NCBI GenBank assembly: GCA_015661405.1
Contig: JACWMK010000024.1
Span: 1-29,145 of the forward strand
Length of the DNA stretch: 29,145 bases
Direction of reading: 5' to 3'
Source of the DNA: Methanobacterium sp.
GTDB taxonomy: Archaea; Methanobacteriota; Methanobacteria; Methanobacteriales; Methanobacteriaceae
Numbering within the stretch: the stretch's first letter is position 1; each line of letters opens with the position of its first letter. Shown piece after piece: positions 8,526 to 16,326 of the stretch. The notes below the pieces were generated by a model that worked only from the letters and a program-made list of their open reading frames with translations, searched no databases and was not told the origin of the DNA. A program made the translations under genes and the position numbers.

Positions 8526-8561
8526 GAATGATTATTCATTCATATGGATGATTAGTCATTC
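8526..8561. promoter_or_regulatory. Twin operators, probably for the TetR regulator at 11205
   Basis: Two 16-bp dyads lie exactly 20 bp apart: GAATGATTATTCATTC at 8526-8541 (perfect 6-bp arms) and GGATGATTAGTCATTC at 8546-8561 (one mismatch). They sit just downstream of a TATA box, where a bound repressor would block RNA polymerase. Two turns of spacing and 6-bp arms are typical of TetR-family binding. The link to the TetR gene at the end of the unit is inferred from position. Confidence 0.7.
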
Positions 8562-8661
8562 AATTATTAAAAATTTTTATAATTTAAAAAAGTATTCTAA
8601 AATTGAAAAATTAAATCTACATGTAATTAACAGTTGATTATGATGATTATAGGGTGATAAT

Positions 8662-9861
8662 ATGCAGATGAGAAAAACTAAAAATGGTGATGAAATTTCA
8701 GCACTTGGATTCGGTGCAATGAGACTTCCCACAAAAACTGGTAGAATTGATAAAGAACGTGCCAGAGAACAGATTTATTATGCAATAGACAATGGTGTGA
8801 ACTTCATTGATACTGCATATATTTATGGATCAAGTGAATCTTTTTTAGGAGAAATATTACAGGGTGGATACCGGGAAAAAGTAAAGCTCAGCACAAAACT
8901 GCCTGCATTGTTCGTAAAAAAATATGAGGATGTAGAGAAGTATCTAGAAATACAGCTTAAAAAACTTCAAACTGATTATATTGATTATTATCTTATTCAT
9001 GGTATTAGTAAGAGTACTTTTGAGAATCTAAAAGAGATGGGAGCTCTAGAATTTTTAGAGGATGCTAAAGCGAAGGGCAAGATAAGAAATATCGGTTTTT
9101 CATTCCATGATAATGTTAACTCATTTAAAGAAATTATTGATACATATGATTGGGATGCCTGTTTAATTCAGTATAATTATTTAGATGAGTATAATCAGGC
9201 AGGTACTGAAGGTTTAAAGTATGCTCATTCTAAAGGATTAAGTGTATTTGTAATGGAACCTTTGAAAGGTGGATTACTTGCTGGAAAAGTCCCTGAAGAG
9301 ACACTTCAAATATGGGATAAATCTGAAGTTAAAAGGAGTCCAGCAGACTGGGCTTTAAGATGGGTTTTGAATCATCCTGAAGTTGTATGTGTTCTTTCTG
9401 GAATGGGTGAAGAAGAACATATTAAAGAGAATATTAAAGTTGCTAATGAAACTTTGCCAAATACACTCACTGAAGATGAATTAAAACTTTATGAGGAAGT
9501 TAAAGAAGTTTATGAAGATCTTATGAAAGTTGACTGCACTGGATGTGGCTATTGCTTGCCATGTCCTAGTGGAGTTGATATTCCAAGATGTTTTGAATTT
9601 TATAATCATAAGTATATGTTTAAAGAAGGATTTCAAAGTTCTATGCTTTATTTATTTCAATTAGGGGGCATTATGAGCGGTGGTGATGAAACTCATGCAG
9701 GGCTTTGTACAGATTGTGGGAAATGTAGAGAGGCATGTACTCAAAAACTGAATATTCCTGTGCTTTTAGATAATGTTTCAAAAGAAATGGGCGGAAGAGG
9801 ATTTAAATATAAAGTTAAAATTGCAAAAGCAATTGTACCTGTTGCCCGTAGAATATTATAA
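8662..9861 (+). CDS. Aldo/keto reductase with C-terminal iron-sulfur domain
   Basis: A cytoplasmic oxidoreductase of 399 residues. Residues 1-280 form an aldo/keto reductase barrel with the catalytic set Asp50, Tyr55 (FIDTAYIYG), Lys79 and His113 (YYLIHG). Residues 288-370 form a ferredoxin-like part: C291-x2-C294-x2-C297-x2-CP and C348-x2-C351-x2-C354-x3-C358, enough for two 4Fe-4S clusters. Known relatives are the 'predicted oxidoreductases of the aldo/keto reductase family' of anaerobes; substrates are mostly unknown. The start has GGTGAT 5 nt upstream. It is the first gene of a unit with larC 34 nt downstream and a TetR gene after that, and twin operators lie in its promoter, so expression is probably induced by a ligand of the TetR protein. 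Confidence 0.93.
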   Translation: MQMRKTKNGDEISALGFGAMRLPTKTGRIDKERAREQIYYAIDNGVNFIDTAYIYGSSESFLGEILQGGYREKVKLSTKLPALFVKKYEDVEKYLEIQLKKLQTDYIDYYLIHGISKSTFENLKEMGALEFLEDAKAKGKIRNIGFSFHDNVNSFKEIIDTYDWDACLIQYNYLDEYNQAGTEGLKYAHSKGLSVFVMEPLKGGLLAGKVPEETLQIWDKSEVKRSPADWALRWVLNHPEVVCVLSGMGEEEHIKENIKVANETLPNTLTEDELKLYEEVKEVYEDLMKVDCTGCGYCLPCPSGVDIPRCFEFYNHKYMFKEGFQSSMLYLFQLGGIMSGGDETHAGLCTDCGKCREACTQKLNIPVLLDNVSKEMGGRGFKYKVKIAKAIVPVARRIL

Positions 9862-9895
9862 AAAGTCACTTTAATATATGGAGTATATGATAAAA

Positions 9896-11098
9896 ATGAC
9901 GGTAATTATTGATCCTCGAGGTTCTGGAATAGCAGGGAACATGATTGTAGGTGCATTCCTTGATATGGGTGCCAATAAAGATGAGTTAATAGATATTATG
10001 CAATATTATGCTTCTCATTTTGGTGATATAAATATCAATATAGAGAAGGTTAAACGATCGGGAATTTCAGCAACATTTGCTAATATTCAATGTAAGGATA
10101 AGAAACCTGTAAAATATACGGAGCTTATAAAGAAATTTGATCAAATTGAACACCCTAAAATGACTCCTGAAATTAAGGAATCAGTTAAAAAGGTTTTCAT
10201 GACACTTGCAGAGGCTGAAGCCCATGTGCATGGTACAACACTTGAGAAGGTGCATTTCCATGAGGTGGGGGCGGCAGATGCAGTTGCAGATATCACGGGG
10301 GCAATATATGCGTTTCATGAACTAAAGCTTCACAAACAGAAGGTTTATTGTCTTCCTGTTGCTCTTGGGGGTGGGTCTGTGAAAACTATGCATGGTATGC
10401 TTACTGTACCTGCTCCTGCAACGGTTGAAATTTTGAAGAATGTTCCAACATTTGGTGGGCCAGTTGCAAAGGAGCTTACCACACCAACAGGTGCTGCGCT
10501 CCTTGTGAATATGGTGGATGAGTTCTGTGAATTTTACCCTGCAACAACTATCAAAATAACAGGTTATGGGGCGGGTAAACTAGATTTGGGTTCCCCTAAT
10601 GTTTTAAGAGTTATGATAGCGGAGACAACTGTAAATTCGGATAGTGTTTCTTTGCTGGAAACAAACCTCGATACTGTGACTGGTGAGGTTATGGGCCATT
10701 TATTTAGCCGTCTTCAGGATGAAGGCGCTCTTGATGTGAGTATGATTCCAATTATAATGAAAAAGAATAGGCCAGGCCAACTTTTAAGAGTCATATCCAG
10801 ACCAAAAGACTGTGATGCATTAGTTGAAGTTATTATGAGGGAAACAGGTACCTTAGGAATTCGTGTGATTGATTATGCTCATAGAGACATTGCAGAACGT
10901 GAAATAATTCCTGTTGAAGTCAATATTGATGGATATAAATATCAAGTCAGGATAAAGGTAGGGAAAATTGGTAATGAAATTATAAAAAGCAGTCCTGAAT
11001 ATGAAGATGTGAGTAAAATTTCTGATGAAACGGGAGTTCCTATTAAAGATGTGATGAAAGTTGCAGAAGAAGCATTTAACTTTCAGATGAAGTCATAA
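9896..11098 (+). CDS. larC: LarC, nickel-pincer cofactor cyclometallase
   Basis: LarC inserts nickel into the pyridinium-dithiocarboxylate mononucleotide made by LarB and LarE, in a CTP-dependent step, giving the cofactor of lactate racemase LarA and related enzymes. Seen here: MTVIIDPRGSGIAGNMIVGA at the start, AEAHVHG, KVHFHEVGAADAVADI, VALGGGSVKTMHG, PAPATVEILK, ELTTPTGAAL, and the C-terminal half beginning LETNLDTVTGEVMGHLF. Both halves are in one frame of 401 residues, unlike the frameshifted larC1/larC2 of Lactobacillus plantarum. The frame is open from ATG 9878, but ATG 9896 matches the family start and has GGAG upstream at 9880. No larA, larB or larE is in the window, so the client enzyme is unknown. 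Shared control with the upstream reductase suggests a common pathway. Confidence 0.92.
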   Translation: MTVIIDPRGSGIAGNMIVGAFLDMGANKDELIDIMQYYASHFGDININIEKVKRSGISATFANIQCKDKKPVKYTELIKKFDQIEHPKMTPEIKESVKKVFMTLAEAEAHVHGTTLEKVHFHEVGAADAVADITGAIYAFHELKLHKQKVYCLPVALGGGSVKTMHGMLTVPAPATVEILKNVPTFGGPVAKELTTPTGAALLVNMVDEFCEFYPATTIKITGYGAGKLDLGSPNVLRVMIAETTVNSDSVSLLETNLDTVTGEVMGHLFSRLQDEGALDVSMIPIIMKKNRPGQLLRVISRPKDCDALVEVIMRETGTLGIRVIDYAHRDIAEREIIPVEVNIDGYKYQVRIKVGKIGNEIIKSSPEYEDVSKISDETGVPIKDVMKVAEEAFNFQMKS

Positions 11099-11204
11099 AG
11101 TATTCCATAGGTAGAAATTCAAAAGTTTAATAATATTATATTATAACTATAATAATAAATTTAAAAAAAAATGGAATAATTATTATAAGAAATTGTGGTT
11201 AAAA

Positions 11205-11756
11205 ATGGTTGAAGAAGATAAAAAAAAGAGAATTCTTGAAGCGGCATTGAAGCTATTTGTCGAAAAGGGTATAGATAATACATCAACTGCTCTAATTTCT
11301 AAAGAAGCTGACGTTGCAACAGGCACTATCTATTTATATTTTGAAAATAAGGTTGATTTGATTAGTAAATTATACATCTCTATAAAAGAAGAAAGTATGG
11401 TAAACTTTCTTGATCTTATAGAATATTCAGTGAGTTATGACTCTTTAGAAAGGTTTTGGATCGAAACTGTTGAATGGGGAGTGAATAATCCTGATAAATT
11501 TAGATTTATGATGCAATTTAATCCATCACCATATCATACGGAAGATATTGAATCTAAATTCAGTGATTTTGGAAAAAATGTGGTTAAATTAATAGAAGAT
11601 GGAATTAAGAACAAATTATTGAAAGATTTACCCCCAGAATATATTTTAGACTTTCTCTCTGCTCATTTTACATTTACAGTTGAATTCATCATCCGGACAA
11701 AGACTAAAGAAAGAAAAATATTTTTTGAAACATTGTTTGATGGAATAAAATATTAG
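11205..11756 (+). CDS. TetR-family regulator of the reductase-larC unit
   Basis: A 183-residue regulator. The N-terminus (KKRILEAALKLFVEKGIDNT) and the helix-turn-helix (TALISKEADVATGTIYLYFENK) are typical of TetR; the rest is an all-helical ligand domain with several aromatic residues. The start at ATG 11205 (MVEEDKKKRI) is preferred to the in-frame TTG at 11193. It lies 106 nt after larC on the same strand, so it is the likely regulator of the unit and may be co-transcribed or have its own AT-rich promoter. No copy of the 8526-8561 dyads was found directly before it. The ligand is unknown. Confidence 0.9.
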   Translation: MVEEDKKKRILEAALKLFVEKGIDNTSTALISKEADVATGTIYLYFENKVDLISKLYISIKEESMVNFLDLIEYSVSYDSLERFWIETVEWGVNNPDKFRFMMQFNPSPYHTEDIESKFSDFGKNVVKLIEDGIKNKLLKDLPPEYILDFLSAHFTFTVEFIIRTKTKERKIFFETLFDGIKY

Positions 11757-12051
11757 TAAATTTATATTGAATTATAAAGAATTTTTTTTTAATGAGTGTT
11801 TTTTTATCCTCGTCTTCTCCACTTCCTTTTAATATTAATTTTATTTTTTTTTAATAGTTGATTATGTTAAGTGAAACTAAAAATTCACTTTTTATGATAA
11901 AAGAAAAATAAATATTTTATACATAATTTTAAAAATTAAACTATCAATTTTCATAAAGTTTTTTTATTGTTAAATTTAATAAGTTTTTAATATTAACGTT
12001 GCAATTCATAGCTTTTTGTTTTATAATTTCAAATTTAAAATATTATTTTTT

Positions 12052-12624
12052 TTACCATGTGCCTATTTCTACATAGGGGTTGTCTTCTTTTATTAGGATT
12101 AGTCTCCGTGCTATGTCGTCTGCGTCTAGCATATCATCATGTTCGCCTTCATCGAATGAAACGTATTCATTTAGAAATTTATCGTAGTGTGGATGGTCTA
12201 CGGGTACCATTATTAATTTGTTTTCATAATCTACGCTGCCGGCGGTTATTCTTGTTTTCTTATCTTTGATGTTAGTGATTTCTTTTATAGGGTAGTTTCC
12301 AGTGTCTAGTACTTGTTGTGCTAGTGCTACTTGGTAGGCGTTTGATTCAATTCCAATTTTTGTTACATTCCAGTTTATGCCTTGCCATATGGGTGTGATG
12401 GGGCCGTGGTATAGTTTTTTTACTATTTTGACTTGTTGGGGGAAGCTGATTTGGTCACGGTACCAGTCAAGGATCCATATTTGGTAAGGGTCATGGGTTA
12501 CGCCGATGGTTTCACAGCAGTAATAATCATTTTTCTTGTTTTTTCCAATAGCGAGGTCGTGCCCTTGGTAAATTTCCATTGATTCTAGTGATGGGTATCC
12601 CGGTACATGGGATGTTTGGTTGAG
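12052..12624 (-). pseudogene. C-terminal nuclease-domain remnant of a viral terminase large subunit
   Basis: From ATG 12579 the frame gives 175 residues; it is open back to a stop at about 12625 (adding HVPGYPSLES), with no start or ribosome binding site, so the N-terminal ATPase half is missing. The sequence reads YQGHDLAIGKNKKNDYYCC, IGIESNAYQVALAQQVL and EGEHDDMLDADDIARRLI. These are the acidic metal sites of the RNase H-like nuclease of phage and archaeal virus terminases, which cut concatemeric DNA during head filling. GC content is higher than that of neighbouring genes. It is most simply a provirus remnant, and no other structural gene is nearby. Confidence 0.75.
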
Positions 12625-12689
12625 TTATGAATTTGAAAAGTTTTATTTATGAAACTTTGGTGGGGGTCTTTGGATGATGTTTAATTAAA

Positions 12690-12775
12690 TTTAAAGGTTT
12701 TTTGTGGATGACCGGCTATTGCAGTTAGTTTTGACGGGCCTGTTTACGCCAACCAAGCTGTAAACCAATGACATT
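12690..12775. other. Unexplained GC-rich block
   Basis: About half of the bases are G or C, against strongly AT-rich flanks. It contains an inverted repeat GTTTAC/GTAAAC (about 12740-12765). Short open frames exist on both strands (a 27-codon ATG frame on the minus strand, starting MSLVYSLVGVNRP) but none is convincing. It could be a structured RNA or a leftover of the virus. Confidence 0.3.
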
Positions 12776-12832
12776 TATTTTTTAGAAAAGTTTTTTTAGA
12801 ATTATTTATTTAATTATAGGAGGATTTTATAG

Positions 12833-13063
12833 ATGGTTGATGATGAGAATTTGGATATTTTGCAGGATCAAATAAATTATTTATCTGATAGAATTAAAAA
12901 TGATAAAATAAAAAATGTTCAAAATGAAGAGTTAAAGATTAAATGGATTAAGGTTCTCGCTTATATTTGTAAAATTCATGCAAGTATGAGAAAAGATCAG
13001 GAGATACTAGAAATAAGAGAGGAGATTAAAAATTTAAAGATACATTTACAATTAGATGATTGA
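12833..13063 (+). CDS. Small helical protein, possibly viral
   Basis: A 76-residue charged protein without recognisable family, predicted to be two or three helices (ILQDQINYLSDRI, IKWIKVLAYICKIHASM, EILEIREEIKNLKIHL), with a possible coiled coil at the C-terminus. It has one of the best ribosome binding sites in the window, AGGAGG at 12818-12823, nine bases before the ATG, so it is probably translated. It lies beside the terminase remnant but on the opposite strand. Small helical proteins next to terminase genes often belong to viral packaging or early regions, so a provirus origin is plausible but not shown. Confidence 0.65.
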   Translation: MVDDENLDILQDQINYLSDRIKNDKIKNVQNEELKIKWIKVLAYICKIHASMRKDQEILEIREEIKNLKIHLQLDD

Positions 13064-13120
13064 AAAAAAATTAATTATGTTATAAGAATAAATTTTTTAA
13101 AAAAATATTTTTTGGGAAAT

Positions 13121-13275
13121 AATTATAAAAAGTATTACTATTGAATGTGAAAAGTTGAATAAAAAAATTTTGGGTATTGGGGATTTATGAATCCGATTAA
13201 CATTAAAATAACGTTTATTAATGATTTTTCAGATCCCTTAAAGTACCCTTAACGGTACGTTAGCAAAATTTTTTA
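13121..13275 (+). ncRNA. Candidate small RNA between two promoter-like direct repeats
   Basis: AAAAGTATTACTAT occurs exactly at 13128-13141 and 13294-13307, each followed by AATGTGA. The first copy carries TATAAAAAG (from 13124) and could start an RNA near 13150. Downstream are a hairpin GGATT/AATCC (about 13179-13192) and TAACG-GTA-CGTTA at 13250-13262, followed by a T6 run. No coding frame explains this stretch. Confidence 0.3.
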
Positions 13276-13363
13276 ATTAAAAAATATTTTAATAAAAGTA
13301 TTACTATAATGTGATTTAGTAAATATTTTAGGAATAAATGTTAGTTATAATACTTATTTTTTA

Positions 13364-14020
13364 TTATATAATTTTAGTTAATGCGATTTTTGCAGCGTTT
13401 TGTTCTGCTTCTTTTTTACTTCCACCAGTGCCTATACCATAATTTTTACCTTTAATTAGTACAGCCATGGTGAAAGTTTTATCATGTGGTTCGCCTTCTT
13501 CTCTTATTAACCGATAAATTATTTCACGATAATCTTTATCACATATTAGTTTTAATTCTGATTTATAATCATGAAGAAAAACGTCTTTATTGTTAACATG
13601 GGTAATAACGGTTTTAGAGACAAAGTCTTTTACGGTTTCCAGACCTAAATCTAGATATAAAGCTCCAATAAAGGATTCAAATACATCACTAATAACTGAA
13701 TCAATTTCTCTTCTGATTAATTCTGGATTAGAACCTAATTTAATGTATTTATCTAATCCTAATTCCATTGAATAAGTGTAAAGTGCATTCTTACATACAT
13801 AATTAGAACGCATTTGAGTTAATTGACCTTCGGTTAAATTGGAATCCATGTTATATAAGAATTCAGATACTACTAGATCTAATACTGCGTCACCTAAAAA
13901 TTCTAATCTTTGATAACATTCACAGAGACCATTCTCATTAGAGTAAGACTCATGAAGAAAAGCAACCTCATAAAGATGAGTATTAATGGGTTTAATAGAA
14001 AATGTTTTTAATAGTTCCAT
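13364..14020 (-). CDS. rnc: Ribonuclease III
   Basis: An endonuclease that cuts double-stranded RNA, 218 residues, near the size of bacterial RNase III. The catalytic domain shows the signature QRLEFLGDAVLDLVVSEFL (residues 38-56) with Glu40 and Asp44, and SDVFESFIGALYLD with Asp112 and Glu115, so all four metal-binding residues are present. A double-stranded-RNA-binding domain fills residues 148-218 (YRLIREEGEPHDKTF, GIGTGGSKKEAEQNAAKIAL). The gene follows the nitroreductase gene with a 3-nt gap (stop TAG, then AAC, then ATG), so the two form an operon. Bacterial-type RNase III is rare in archaea, where splicing endonucleases do most such cuts, so acquisition from bacteria or viruses is likely (inference). 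The client RNAs are unknown. Confidence 0.93.
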   Translation of the reverse strand: MELLKTFSIKPINTHLYEVAFLHESYSNENGLCECYQRLEFLGDAVLDLVVSEFLYNMDSNLTEGQLTQMRSNYVCKNALYTYSMELGLDKYIKLGSNPELIRREIDSVISDVFESFIGALYLDLGLETVKDFVSKTVITHVNNKDVFLHDYKSELKLICDKDYREIIYRLIREEGEPHDKTFTMAVLIKGKNYGIGTGGSKKEAEQNAAKIALTKII

Positions 14021-14023
14021 GTT

Positions 14024-14533
14024 CTACCATTTTTCGTATCGTACTAATTCATCTATTCTCTTCCTTTGTTTTAGTCTTGGTTCATCATTGGGATAACCTA
14101 ATGGGGAGAATATGAGTGGCAGTACGTTTTCTGGAATATTTAATATTTCACGGGCTGCTTTAAGGTTAAACCTTGCTATCCAACAGGTTCCTAAACCTAG
14201 GTTTGTGGCGGCTAGAATCAGATAATCCATAGCTATAGTAGTGTCTACTTCAGTGTAGTTTTTCCCATCGTTACGTATCCATCCTTCTTCAGGTAAGGCA
14301 CAGGCGCATATTATGAGTGGTGCTTTGGAAAAAAATTCTGCTGGGTAAATACGCTTTAATTCTTCTTCTTTACCATGTGTTTTTATCACTAATAATTGGA
14401 ATGGCTGCTTATTATGTGCTGTTGGTGCTAAACGTGCTGCTTCAAGTATTATTTGTAATTTTTCATCTTCTATTGGTTCGGATTTATAGTTACGTACACT
14501 ATATCGTTTTTGGATTAAATCTCTGAATTCCAT
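14024..14533 (-). CDS. Nitroreductase-family flavoprotein
   Basis: A 169-residue FMN-dependent oxidoreductase of the nitroreductase fold. The N-terminal RYSVRNYKSEPIEDEKL and ARLAPTAHNKQPFQLLVI carry the FMN-phosphate and ring contacts, and the C-terminal half has DTTIAMDYLILAATNLGLGTCWIARF and PLIFSPLGYPNDEPR. Members reduce nitro compounds, quinones or flavins with NAD(P)H, and the true substrate cannot be told. The start at ATG 14533 has GAGGTCGAT about 6 nt upstream; TATA-like TTATAAAAG lies near 14560. It is the first gene of an operon with RNase III, and divergent from the DHH gene across about 107 bp. Confidence 0.93.
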   Translation of the reverse strand: MEFRDLIQKRYSVRNYKSEPIEDEKLQIILEAARLAPTAHNKQPFQLLVIKTHGKEEELKRIYPAEFFSKAPLIICACALPEEGWIRNDGKNYTEVDTTIAMDYLILAATNLGLGTCWIARFNLKAAREILNIPENVLPLIFSPLGYPNDEPRLKQRKRIDELVRYEKW

Positions 14534-14640
14534 AAAATATCGACCTCAATAAAACTTAAAACTTTTATAATCAATAATAATAGTTATTGGAATTGTAAAT
14601 ATAATTATCTGAAACATTTTAAATGAAGAGTTGAAAATAA

Positions 14641-15474
14641 ATGAAAATATTTTATCATAATGATGCGGATGGGAAATGTGCTGCTCATGTAATTGCATAT
14701 ATATTCCATCACACCCTTGAGAACAATATTGAAGATTATATAGAAATTAATTATGGTATGGATTTCCCTTTGAAGTTGATAGAAGAGGATGAGGATGTAT
14801 TTATTGTTGATTATTCTATTGAACTTGAGGTGATGGATAAGTTATTGGATATTACATCTAATATTTTCTGGATTGATCATCATATTACTGCTATTGAAAA
14901 ATATATTAATTATCCTCATAATTTACAGGGATTAAGGAATGTTGAGTATTCTGGATGTGTTTTAACTTATATATATTTATATAATGTCTCTTTTGAACAA
15001 GTTCCTATGCCTATTCGTTATATAGGAGATAGAGATACTTGGCAGTGGAGATATGGTCAGGAAACTAAACTTTTTTGTAGTGGAGCGGAACTTTATGATT
15101 TACATCCATTAAGCCTGGATTGGGAAATTCTTTTTAATAATCCATTATCTGTAAAAAAGGAAGGTATGATTGTTGAAAAGTATAAAACTGAAAGAAATAA
15201 GGATTATGTGAAATCTTTTGCATATTATACTTTTTTTGAAGGTTATGAAGCTGTGGTTGTTAATATTGGACATGTGGGTTCTGAAATATTTGATAGCATA
15301 AAGAAGAAACCATTATTAATAATGTATGTCTATGATGGTAAGGATTATAAGGTTAGTTTGCGTTCAGAAGAAGTTGATGTATCTAAAATAGCTTTGAAAT
15401 ATGGTGGTGGAGGTCATCCTGGTGCATCTGGTTTTGAATGTAAGGAAATACCCTGGAATTATGTGATAGATTAG
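14641..15474 (+). CDS. DHH/DHHA1 phosphoesterase (nanoRNase-like)
   Basis: A 277-residue metal-dependent phosphoesterase. Motifs in order: HNDADG (6-11), VDYS (56-59), IDHH (78-81), GDRD (129-132), and the DHHA1 substrate site GGGGHPGAS (255-263). The set Asp8, Asp10, Asp57, His80-81 and Asp130 is that of the RecJ/NrnA/NrnB group. Length and layout fit enzymes that degrade very short RNAs, pAp or cyclic dinucleotide products; the exact substrate is open. Methanogens often carry several DHH proteins. The promoter region is shared with the divergent nitroreductase-RNase III operon, putting two RNA-processing enzymes next to each other. The ribosome binding site (GAGTTGA) is weak. Confidence 0.88.
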   Translation: MKIFYHNDADGKCAAHVIAYIFHHTLENNIEDYIEINYGMDFPLKLIEEDEDVFIVDYSIELEVMDKLLDITSNIFWIDHHITAIEKYINYPHNLQGLRNVEYSGCVLTYIYLYNVSFEQVPMPIRYIGDRDTWQWRYGQETKLFCSGAELYDLHPLSLDWEILFNNPLSVKKEGMIVEKYKTERNKDYVKSFAYYTFFEGYEAVVVNIGHVGSEIFDSIKKKPLLIMYVYDGKDYKVSLRSEEVDVSKIALKYGGGGHPGASGFECKEIPWNYVID

Positions 15475-15543
15475 TTTTAAATATTTTTTTATTTATAAAT
15501 CAATTTTTTTTATTTATATTATGGAGTTATATATGATTGATTA

Positions 15544-15579
15544 TTAACTTTAAGTTAATTAAAATTAACTCTGAGTTAA
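15544..15579. promoter_or_regulatory. Two perfect 15-bp palindromes: operators of the second TetR gene
   Basis: TTAACTTTAAGTTAA at 15544-15558 and TTAACTCTGAGTTAA at 15565-15579 are both perfect palindromes around a central T, with centres 21 bp apart (two helical turns). The second directly abuts TATAAATA at 15581-15588, the probable TATA box of the gene starting at 15621. A protein bound here would cover the TFB site. Autoregulation by this TetR protein is inferred. Confidence 0.78.
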
Positions 15580-15580
15580 T

Positions 15581-15588
15581 TATAAATA
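15581..15588 (+). promoter_or_regulatory. TATA box of the TetR gene at 15621
   Basis: TATAAATA, 33 bp before the start codon and adjoining the operator pair. Transcription would begin near 15610, giving a very short leader with GTGAT as ribosome binding site. Confidence 0.6.
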
Positions 15589-15620
15589 ACATTACTATTA
15601 AATATTAAATGTGATCTAGT

Positions 15621-16211
15621 ATGCCAAAAGTTCTCCCAGAATACAAAGATATCGTCAGAATGAAAATTATAGAAGCTGCTTTAAAAGTTTTCTCAAAAAA
15701 AGGATATCATGATTCAAAAATTGATGAAATCGCAGAAGAAGCTGGATTGAGCAAGCCTACATTATACAAATATGTTCAGAGTAAGGAAGACATTCTAAAA
15801 TCTATTTCAGAATCTAGTGTAAAATTAACTGAAGAATTATTATCATTTGAAGATCTGGATACTAAAGAGATTTTAGATAAGAATTATGACTTGATGGTTG
15901 AATCCAAGGGAATTCTGCATTTAGGTTATGAGATCACGTCACTATCGAGCCACAATGAGAATATTCAAAAACTTACTAGAGAAGCTTACAATACAAAAAA
16001 GGCAGCATTAATTACATTATTAGAAAATCAGCAAAATAAGGGAATAATTAAGAAAGAAATTGACACTACATTCGCTGCACAGCTCATAATAGCTATCATT
16101 ACAGATGTTACAAGTCAACTTATTATGGAATGTGATGAAACGGAAATACATGAATACTGGGACAGGTCAATATCGGCATTTCTCGGCGATTATAATAAAT
16201 TCAATAAATGA
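15621..16211 (+). CDS. TetR-family regulator upstream of the amidohydrolase
   Basis: A 196-residue regulator. The N-terminal domain shows KIIEAALKVFSKKGYHDSKI and the helix-turn-helix EIAEEAGLSKPTLYKYVQSKEDIL; the C-terminal domain is helical and is the ligand and dimer domain. The start at ATG 15621 has GTGAT about 5 nt upstream. Two perfect palindromes at 15544-15579 sit in its promoter, so it very likely represses itself. The amidohydrolase gene follows on the same strand after 115 nt and is the probable partner; its substrate or a related aromatic acid could be the inducer (inference). Confidence 0.92.
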   Translation: MPKVLPEYKDIVRMKIIEAALKVFSKKGYHDSKIDEIAEEAGLSKPTLYKYVQSKEDILKSISESSVKLTEELLSFEDLDTKEILDKNYDLMVESKGILHLGYEITSLSSHNENIQKLTREAYNTKKAALITLLENQQNKGIIKKEIDTTFAAQLIIAIITDVTSQLIMECDETEIHEYWDRSISAFLGDYNKFNK

Positions 16212-16326
16212 TAGTGGATTATAAAGTGAAATACATGTTTTAATTAAGTTTTTTTGAAATGTAAGTACCTGTTATGGTCGGTAATTGAAGTTAAAAAATT
16301 AAAATCTTAATGGAGTGTTATAAATA

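Noticed and set aside
9878..9896. LarC start at ATG 9878
   Set aside because: It would place the GGAG ribosome binding site inside the gene; the family begins with the strand MTVIIDP at 9896.
12057..12269. 70-codon plus-strand open frame
   Set aside because: Antisense to the terminase nuclease fragment, whose acidic motifs define the coding strand.
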